Below, piece after piece: positions 56,690 through 64,000 of a stretch of 64,000 nucleotides of DNA. The stretch's first letter is position 1, and each line of letters opens with the position of its first letter. Origin of the DNA: Reticulitermes speratus. Its lineage: Eukaryota > Arthropoda > Insecta > Blattodea > Rhinotermitidae. The translations under genes and the position numbers were made by a program. The stretch spans positions 11,851,001-11,915,000 of the forward strand of contig JAJKFL010000002.1 in NCBI GenBank assembly GCA_021186555.1. The letters are read 5' to 3'. The notes beneath the pieces were generated by a model that was not told the origin of the DNA, ran no database searches, and saw nothing but the letters and a program-made list of their open reading frames with translations.

Positions 56690-57600
56690 CTTGACTGATT
56701 TTTTTGGCGAATTTAGATATGAAAGCAATGCCACTGCAGGCCACACCAGTTTCGTACGTTTACAGTCCGTAGTAAAAATTCGGAAGAAACACGTAATGGG
56801 AGCGACACTAGGTCAAATACGGAAATGCTGTAACCACGGGACACACAAGAAGCATATTAATTGTATGAACGGGAATCATACCAGCAAGTGTAACAATAGT
56901 AATTACAGAAACCATAGCAAATATAGCAACGAATTTTAGGGTCTTACAAAATTCGTACAATGAAATAGGAATTCAAAATATGGAACTGCAAGAAGTCATG
57001 TAAAATTCTGTTAGCACTGAGTGCAGCATTCTGATCGTATTACCAAATTTTCTTGCCTACGTATGTGCTTAATCCTTCACCCTTTCTCCTGTTTCTCAGT
57101 TTTCTGTTCATTAGGCAGCTGATAAGTAGGCGGTCAGAGTTCGTCCGTAAGTCACCGTCTTTGTTCATCAGTTAGCTATTTGATAAGCAAACTAAGCCAG
57201 TTAAGTGGTTAAATCAGTCCCTTAATTGGATAATGCTGTAACATGTACCGGATAAGCTCACTGCAACCAATCACGACATGTAGCATGTCAGGTTCATTTT
57301 AATGAGCAAAAATTTTATGTAGCTGCCAGTGTTACTAAATGCCGGCCATTTAATAACTTGTTGATTACTGACAGGAGTTATCAATCCGAATGTTCATTAC
57401 ATGGAACCAGTGCTAGCAAAGACACGGAAGTTACATTTGAAGCAAGCCGCAGCCTACACGTAATCTACATAACATATCCCTGTCTATGATACGTTTATAG
57501 AGGCCATTCAATGCATATGTAAATATCCAGTTACCTACAAGGAACAAAGCCTTTCTTTAGAAGCTGCTACCTAGTCAACTTGTCAAACAAATGCCCCACA
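56690..57600. other. No recognised gene
   Basis: The end of the ORF at 56589-56939 that lies outside the SINE is His/Asn/Lys-rich and unassigned. Confidence 0.3.
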
Positions 57601-57604
57601 TGTC

Positions 57605-57652
57605 ATGCCACCCGAAAGTTCATTACCATTTTCATAAGAGCCCGCCATCAGC
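57605..57652 (-). pseudogene. Small LINE-A 3' fragment
   Basis: The minus strand reads GGCGGGCTCTTATGAAAATG then GTAATGAACTTTCGGGTGG, matching 3735-3775. Confidence 0.4.
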
Positions 57653-57937
57653 AGAAGATTTCTACGCAATTAATTACTGATAAGATTTAAGGTTCTTATA
57701 CTTTGAAAATGAATGCACAATATTACACCAAATGTTGGTACGTATCTATGGAAATACACGGCGCCATGTCCCAGTGTACTCATCCAGTATGCGTCAGTCA
57801 GATACTGCAGTAAAATGGGAGTAGCATGAGACAGTAAGACATTAAGAAAAAAAACATATTTATGTTATCTGAGAAGAGTATGCTACGGAAAATATATGGC
57901 TATATAAGCGAATTACAGCAGAACTGTCAAAACTGCA

Positions 57938-58420
57938 GTGAGGAGCATCATGATGTATAGACTTTGTTCAATATAATTATGATGATCAAATCACGGAGCA
58001 TAAATGGGCGGGGCATGTAGCACGCATGGGAGAGTTAAAGATTTCCTATAGAGTTTTGGTCGGCAAACCTGAAAGAAAAAGAAGAATTGAAAGACAAAGG
58101 AGTAAGATCTTCGATTTTCTTGAATGCCACACAGCGTTCATTGATATTTACCTAGGTTTCGGAAAAACATATCGGTCCCATCTTCAAGGGTCAAGCAGTC
58201 CAATAATAACATAAGAGCAGATGGGAAAAAAGCATTATAATAAACGTTGAAAAAATAGAGTGGGAGGTGTGGACTGGTTACATTGGATTAGGAGAGGTGG
58301 GTTCTTGTAAAAGCGATATGAACCTTCGGCTACCCTGAAGAGAGGGCAATTACATCAACAGTAAATGAGCTTTTCAAGAGGGTCTCTGATACATGGATTT
58401 ACTTAGCTCCTCTTTCACCG
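57938..58420 (+). pseudogene. LINE-A C-terminus and 3' UTR with a nested family F piece
   Basis: KWAGHVARMGELKISYRVLV then GKPERKRRIERQRSKIF is readable at 58000-58115. The sequence resumes near 58240 with IEWEVW and the 3' UTR (GATATGAACCTTCGGCTACC). Between them lies a family F segment (58160-58200). There is a stop before each of these blocks. Confidence 0.65.
58120..58215 (-). mobile_element. Family F insertion in LINE-A
   Basis: The minus strand has TTGACCCTTGAAGATGGGAC followed by CCGAAACCTAGG. The core is mutated (CGTCGG to CCTAGG). Confidence 0.5.
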
Positions 58421-58599
58421 CATATGCGCTAGGTGTTCAACCCATCGTTATTTTCATTTTACTGTTCTAGAGTACCAGGTTAGTTAAAAGTGCAACACAT
58501 ATTTCGCTATTATATAAAGGTTGGAATTCCTACCTGCTACAGATCAACAAATTGCAAGGCATCTACGCTAAAAACTTCTTCTGCAACAGATAATTCATC

Positions 58600-59055
58600 A
58601 CAGTCCCTTCAAGGTTAATGGTTTATCTTGCCATCCGTTAATTAAACCAAAACTAATTCACGATAAAATTTCCTTTGCTCCTTCTGAGACCGTCTCAAGC
58701 GCACCAAAGCCAGTGGAGTCTCCCTTGCCACTGGCTCAATAACGGAAAGTCTAGGCTAAAGTGTCATATCGCCACCGGTTAATTAACATCGATAAAATTC
58801 ACGCTAAGGCCTCCCTCGCTTCTAGCCATTCAGCAAGCCAATCCAGGCTATGCGTTTTTCGTGCCACAAGCAAATTCATCTCTAGGTCACAAGATTAAGG
58901 GTCTTTTTTGATCACAGACTGATGCACTGCAAATTAATTCAACATCAAATTTTCTCTTGTCCCACAATAAGTCATCGCAAGGCAGTCTAGGCTAAAGGAT
59001 TTTCTTGACACTGATTGATTCATCAGTAAATCAGCACAGGCTATAATACTTCATT
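58600..59055. repeat. Degenerate repeated block, unclassified
   Basis: Related phrases recur: TTAATGGTTTATCTTGCCAT (58615), AGTCTAGGCTAAAGTGTCAT (58750), AGTCTAGGCTAAAGGATTTT (58986), each followed by a (G)CCA or ACAC...TTAAT/GATTCAT stretch. Spacing is irregular, so a tandem origin is only likely. Confidence 0.35.
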
Positions 59056-59059
59056 ACAA

Positions 59060-59815
59060 TCGGCCACATTAGGGGACGCCAATTTGAACTCTATTGTTTT
59101 GGATTTGATTTGACAATGTAATTGAGATACCAGGAAAGACTGTGGGGTTTGTATAACAATTCGCTATTTAAATTACGGCTTTAGAAGTGACTGCTACCAA
59201 CCATTCTGAGCTTGGGGCAAGGGCACAGCAAGGAGACACACCGACGTTAGTACAGCTGATAATGAGACAAGCATTCTTGTTAATTAGGAGTAAAGATATC
59301 AACATCTGTGGTGTAGCTACTATGTTCTTCAAGTGGCAGAAGCTGCATGCGAAAGTAACATGTGTTGCAACAGTCCTTATATCCAAGAATGCCTTGTGTC
59401 GACCGCAGCAATTACTGTTTAATCGATGTTACGTAGAACATCAAGAAAGCATCCCGATTTAACTCAATAGAGTGGTTAGGAGTCGTTTATTTCGGCCACA
59501 ACACAGTCTTTACTCAACGTAAACTCGAACACTTAATCGGTAACCAAATTTACTGAATGTCTTTTATCTTTCTCTTCTATATCGTCTTTAGGTTTTCGAA
59601 CTGAAGAATCAGATGCTGAGATATCGTTTGGATATTCAGGATTTTTAAAGTGGGTTCTTCCGTTTAAATTTAGACCTTCCCAAGTCTCTCGAACTTCTAA
59701 TATTAAAGTAGACCTATGTTGATATTGGTACTTGTATTCTACATATTATTTACGTGTTAATTAATGTAACTGATATACATTTACTTCCTCTACCACCCCG
59801 TTTCGTTTCTTGCCA
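59060..59815. other. No recognised gene
   Basis: The overlapping ORFs at 59168-59462 on the two strands have no recognisable content. Confidence 0.25.
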
Positions 59816-59817
59816 AA

Positions 59818-60035
59818 GGCAACAGATCTTCATTGTCCCCAAAAGGTAGAGATCAGATCTGTGACACACCCAGCCTCTTATTTAATGACTAAAGATGGTT
59901 CTCCTTCCTGGAGTAAGGCGGCCAAGGCGTGAAGCTGACCATTCACCTGCATGCGATGCCGAGGTTAAGAATGAGGGGTGCTAAACCTCCACACCAGCGT
60001 AAGCCTTCATAGCTTGCACAGGGACATTGTTACCA
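59818..60035 (+). mobile_element. SINE-B 3' part
   Basis: Carries CACACCCAGCCTCTTATTTA, AGTAAGGCGGCCAAGGCGTG, GCGATGCCGAGGTTAAGAAT and AGCCTTCATAGCTTGCACAG in SINE-B order. The head is replaced by unrelated sequence. Confidence 0.6.
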
Positions 60036-60142
60036 TATTCTCAGTTTGCATTAGATATCTTTATCGTTTCATCTGACGTTGATTCATAAAATTACCCCTA
60101 ATAATGGCCTAGGAAATGTCACATGAGCAGCGTCTATTCTTT

Positions 60143-60234
60143 CACTTCTTCTTCTTCTTCTTCTTCTTCTTTCTTCTTTCTTTCTTTCTTTCTTTCTTTC
60201 TTTTTTTCTTTCTTTTTCTTTTTTTTTTTTTTTT
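60143..60234. repeat. (TTC)n / (TTTC)n / poly(T) tract
   Basis: A pyrimidine-only stretch of about 90 bases, possibly the tail of a lost retroelement copy on the minus strand. Confidence 0.9.
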
Positions 60235-60239
60235 GAAAC

Positions 60240-63200
60240 TCAAGTTTCACTTCCACAACACAAAATTGATTAGCTGTTATATTGTGCATCTGTAATACGG
60301 CGTCTATTCTCATTTTACTTTTAATACCCTTCTATACCATTCCATTTAGTCGGCTATAAACTTCGTACATTGAATATTTCTTTTAAATATTTATTTAGTT
60401 GATTCGATATTTAAAACAAGACGCGGGTAAATACCAAAAATCAAAATTAGTGTACACAGGCCTGTTAATTGTTTAAAACCCTGAAGCAGACAGTGCTAGA
60501 ATTTTGCCAACATTTTAAACAACGAATTTTTGGTCTTTATGAAACGTAAGTGGACATCAATGCAAATTCAGAACGTCAGGATTGAAGGAACGCGTTTGAA
60601 AATTCTGTGTATTTCAGTCACAATGTTGCCAGACTTATAGGAATTAACTCTAAACACCGGCAGGCTATACGCAGACTAAACAAGGATTTTTCTCCCGTAC
60701 ACCGTCTAACTTCCGACGTTTGTATGCTTATCCACTTCTTTTAAAACTAAGACTCGTGACTGTGAATGACAGAAAAAGTACAGGCAACACCAAGATAAAT
60801 AAAATATCGTCGTAATTATGTGGATAATAGGTCCGACTTATCCTCTCGTGAACAAGTAATCGATTTATCGCCTATACTATATTAATAAGTCAAGCATCGT
60901 TGACGCAAACGCAGATGCATGCTGAAGTATCACATCTGTTTTAGGGAAAGAAAAACCCACAAATTGTTAGTCTACATTTGGGAAGACAAAGGAGGGCTTA
61001 ACTTCGCACATTACACCTGTTCGATACCTACACAAAGGCCACGGATGGTTGGGCAAACAACTCTCAAGGTTTCCCACTCTCTGTCTACTGCTGTATTCCT
61101 CTAATCCCTTCTGGCCCATGCCAACAAGACCAGAGCCTCTGTTGCTAGCAAACATTATCACATGATTATCAGTACCAATATTTACTTGAAAAGAATTTCA
61201 ATGTGACGACGAGAATACAGCCAAGTACAATACAGGAGAAGGTGCAACAGCTCTAGGAATATGTGGTGGGGGCTCACCCCATGAGACTGCTTTCCGTGGC
61301 CTCAGTATAGCACTGTAGGCATGTACTGAAAGGAGAAAGATGAGCGCAATCGATGTCCCATTTCATTGGTCTCAAGCATCTTCAGCTTATCGACATACGA
61401 GAAACGTCATTACGTTTGAAACCAACGAAATATTAAAAGCTTACAGCACAAATTTCTTCGGAAACAAAAAATATACCACTCGAACAGCAAGTAATAGTCT
61501 ACGATTCAGGCAATCGCCCTCTTATACCTCCCTGAATTGTCAAATAAATGCCAATATTAAGTGCCAGCCATGCTATGGCATAAAGAAACCTTATAGTGAC
61601 GTGGCACAGACGCAATGAAAATGAGTAAAACAGTAAAACAATACTGAAATGTACGTATTATAGCACACAATATTTCCTTTGCTCTTGTTCTTAATGCAGC
61701 AACTTCACAGCCTATGTTATAAAAATAATTAAAATAAATTCCTCAAACGCAGTATTGGCCACCTGCATACTCCGTCGTGTATTACAAGTTATAACATTTC
61801 ATACATATTATTAGATCTCTTGACAGCCTGAGACCTGTTTTCTAGCAGCTTCTCCCTTAGCTCAAAGTTTCACTAACCAGTCAACAAAAAGTAATTCAGT
61901 GGTGCAGTGTCCTCCTCAAAAAAAATTCGTATTTGCGCAAATCGTAATGACACTGCCCATATTTTGTAAAACAAAGATGCATCTCTGTGTTCCCAATCGC
62001 CTGATATTCAACCCGACCCGCGAAAACCCAATCCAAGCCATTGTCTCATACCCTTCTTCTCGAAGACGTATTTCAGAATTATTCTTCCACGTACATGTAG
62101 TTCTACTTATTACTGATTTCTTCATTACAGGGTTCTCCAGCTAATTTTTGTGGGAATTTCTCATTTCCACGCGTGCTATACGTCTTGTCTATCACTTCCT
62201 TCCTCGTTTAGTTACCCCCGACAACATTAGTTAAAAATTACGAAACATGAAGCTCCTCATTACAGAATTTGTTTCGTCTTCTCGGTCCTCTACCTTCCTC
62301 ATATTCAAAACATTATATTGAATACAATCCGCCAGTCATTATATAATGACAGTGATTGGGATTAACTCCTTATGATGGTCCCAAGTGAGTGGGAGTATTT
62401 GTACATAATGACGGAAATATAATCGATTTGGTCGTACAGAACGCTACAATGTCGACCTCGTACATGCTATAGTCAGATCCTCGATAAATGTCAGCACAAA
62501 CCAGGCATAAATATAAGTCGGGTATTTGGTTCTTGTGCAAAAACTACCAAACACTAAAACACTGTTGAAGACAATATTTGCCTCTCACTCCGTTCTTAAG
62601 TAAATACTAACAACGACACAGAGATGCAAATAAGTTTAGGATCTTAACGATATAGCTAAAAAGAGAGGGAGAGACAGGTTCTGCCAAATTTCATGGATAC
62701 AAAAATGAAGAGAATGTAACCAAGTATATTATATTAACATGGATTTCATTCAGAAAATTTGAGAAGTCACTGTAGTTTGAAAGTAAGATAAATAAGTAGG
62801 TGCTTTAAAATAAGTCTTAATGAAATATTTCACAGTAACTTTGGCGTAAAACTGAAATAAGTGTTACTTAATAGTAAAACATTTAAAAATGTCTCTTTAA
62901 AGCAGGCCTGGCAAATTGAAAATAGGTTGCAGGTGAAATCCGAAATCCAACTTGACATCTTGAGCTGCAAAATATAACGTCACATTCCCTGTCCTTTAAT
63001 TTGTAAATTTGTCAATGCATAAAAAGGCAAGGACACACAATACTAATCGTATTTAATTTTGCAGCATTTGCTAGCCGTATATATATATAAGAAAATAATA
63101 AGAAGAGCACTGAAACTTCGTAATATTAAAATTGAGCCTGCAAAATTGTAAAGTTTTGCTGGCCGCAAACAGCCCACAGGCCTCATGTTTGACAGGCCTG

Positions 63201-63260
63201 ATTTGAAGTGTCCGTCTGCGGCTTCAGTACACACATATATGTATTTGGAGAGTTGCGAGC
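60240..63260. other. No recognised gene
   Basis: AT-rich. A 92-codon plus-strand ORF (61340-61618) and a pair of overlapping ORFs near 61.9-62.1 kb have no recognisable motifs. A 16-base palindrome, GTCATTATATAATGAC, lies near 62336. Confidence 0.3.
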
Positions 63261-63266
63261 AGTTAT

Positions 63267-63308
63267 GCATTTATTTATTTATTTATTTATGTAACTCTTA
63301 TTTATTTG
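63267..63308. repeat. (TTTA)n microsatellite
   Basis: ATTTATTTATTTATTTATTT followed by a shorter second run. Confidence 0.85.
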
Positions 63309-63345
63309 ACGACGCTGTCAATATCCAAGATTATATACCGTTGCA
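63308..63345 (+). repeat. Repeat family G, leading fragment
   Basis: TTTGACGACGCTGTCAATAT continuing into AAGATTATATACCG matches the start of the family at 17.86 kb. Confidence 0.45.
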
Positions 63346-63394
63346 TGGCAAAATGACTGTGAATGAGAAATCTGAAATAATTTGGAAATAATAT

Positions 63395-63530
63395 ACCATG
63401 TCCTAATCTACATATTATCCCGCAATTTGCCTGTAGGTACTGAGAATAGCACGTAGGAACCTCAGGATAGTCGGCGATTCGACCCGGGTATCTCCCATAC
63501 ACAAATATTAGGTGTTACATCAACCTGCCT
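63395..63530 (-). mobile_element. SINE-E copy
   Basis: AACCTCAGGATAGTCGGCGA then TTCGACCCGGGTATCTCCC and ATACACAAATATTAGG match the 9.58 kb copy in order. B-box-like sequence lies on the minus strand. Confidence 0.5.
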
Positions 63531-63534
63531 TACA

Positions 63535-64000
63535 GGCATAGCGTTGCCAATTTTATACCACATAACAATTTGTTGTAAAGAGCTTAATAAAATTTGGTGT
63601 CTGCTTCATGTGAAGTAAAGACTATTTTGGACAGCCTATTACCACCCTATCAGGTGTTACGCCATTATGCCTATTACGGTGTTATTCCTTCTCTTCAGTG
63701 GTTTTCGGACGTCCTGAATTATCATTCCTATATGCTTCTTTGCTATAATCGGATTTTGTATTCTGTTGTTTCCCTTTTTGGCTTAAATGTTGTTTCCATT
63801 AATTTAGTAACTTTGTACAAATGTGATGACACACTGGGAGTTTTTTTTCTGAAAGTCTTTGTTTAGTTTACAGTAAAATATTCTATAACCTGCCATAAAT
63901 ATAATCACCGACGCCGACGCTGTCACGATAGACAAGAGCAAGGTATCCTGATGGTTGGTGACCAAGAAGCTGCGAGGCTAGTGCTGGGAATGTTACGTTG
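63535..64000. other. No recognised gene
   Basis: The 90-codon ORF at 63594-63866 is Phe/Val/Leu-rich, but no domain is recognised. The window ends without another feature. Confidence 0.3.

Overview
This is a eukaryotic, intron/intergenic-like window. It is AT-rich, has no long ORFs and no operons, and is packed with decayed retroelement ends, tRNA-derived SINEs, foldback elements, microsatellites and minisatellites. From recognisable repeat-encoded peptides (LINE C-terminal ends of the GHVARMG / SRRMRWAG type, and SINE families with tRNA-like heads repeated many times) I infer an insect genome. A blattodean such as a cockroach or termite is the best fit; that assignment rests on memory of similar translations, not on a search.

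Host coding sequence. The only stretch I would call a host protein-coding exon is 47602-47896 on the minus strand. It has a polypyrimidine tract and CAG acceptor, a Gly/Pro/Ser/Ala-rich low-complexity segment, then the first half of a C2H2 zinc finger running into a GT donor. A one-base deletion appears to break its frame. Much of the window could be introns of that gene, but nothing here proves it.

Layout. 0.3-0.7 kb: SINE-A copy with target-site duplication (TSD). 2.1-2.6 kb: two foldback elements with hammerhead-like cores. 3.7-4.4 kb: LINE-A 3' end and a MITE-like element. 6-10 kb: tRNA-like SINE heads and microsatellites. 13.6 kb: a possible Ty3/Gypsy pol fragment. 14-25.8 kb: a dense series of SINE-B, SINE-C and SINE-D copies, an inverted hammerhead-like repeat around a LINE-B 3' end (15.9-16.4 kb), and a hairpin insertion (19.0 kb). 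27.7-29.6 kb: a LINE reverse-transcriptase pseudogene interrupted by a mariner-type transposon with 183-bp inverted ends. 30.0-30.5 kb: another LINE end. 32.1-32.8 and 34.0-34.4 kb: tandem arrays. 33.0 and 41.4 kb: two more SINE-A copies with TSDs. 36.3 kb: the best hammerhead-like motif. 38.2-38.7 and 43.8-44.3 kb: rearranged LINE-A ends. 46.3 kb: LINE-B end. 47.6-47.9 kb: the zinc-finger exon. 48.0-49.7 kb: hammerhead-like and foldback elements. 50.7 kb: a foldback element with TSD. 54-58.4 kb: LINE-A ends, SINE copies and a (GTA)n tract. 60-64 kb: mostly unremarkable.

The most interesting theme is a recurring small structured motif: a CTGANGA-like box, helix II, GAAAC, then a palindromic ACATGT or ACGT. 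It looks like the minimal hammerhead ribozymes reported in Penelope-like retroelements. It occurs about ten times in several families, often inside foldback elements, two of which have clear 13-14 bp TSDs. All copies carry an extra T after the CTGANGA box compared with the canonical core, so catalysis is unproven.
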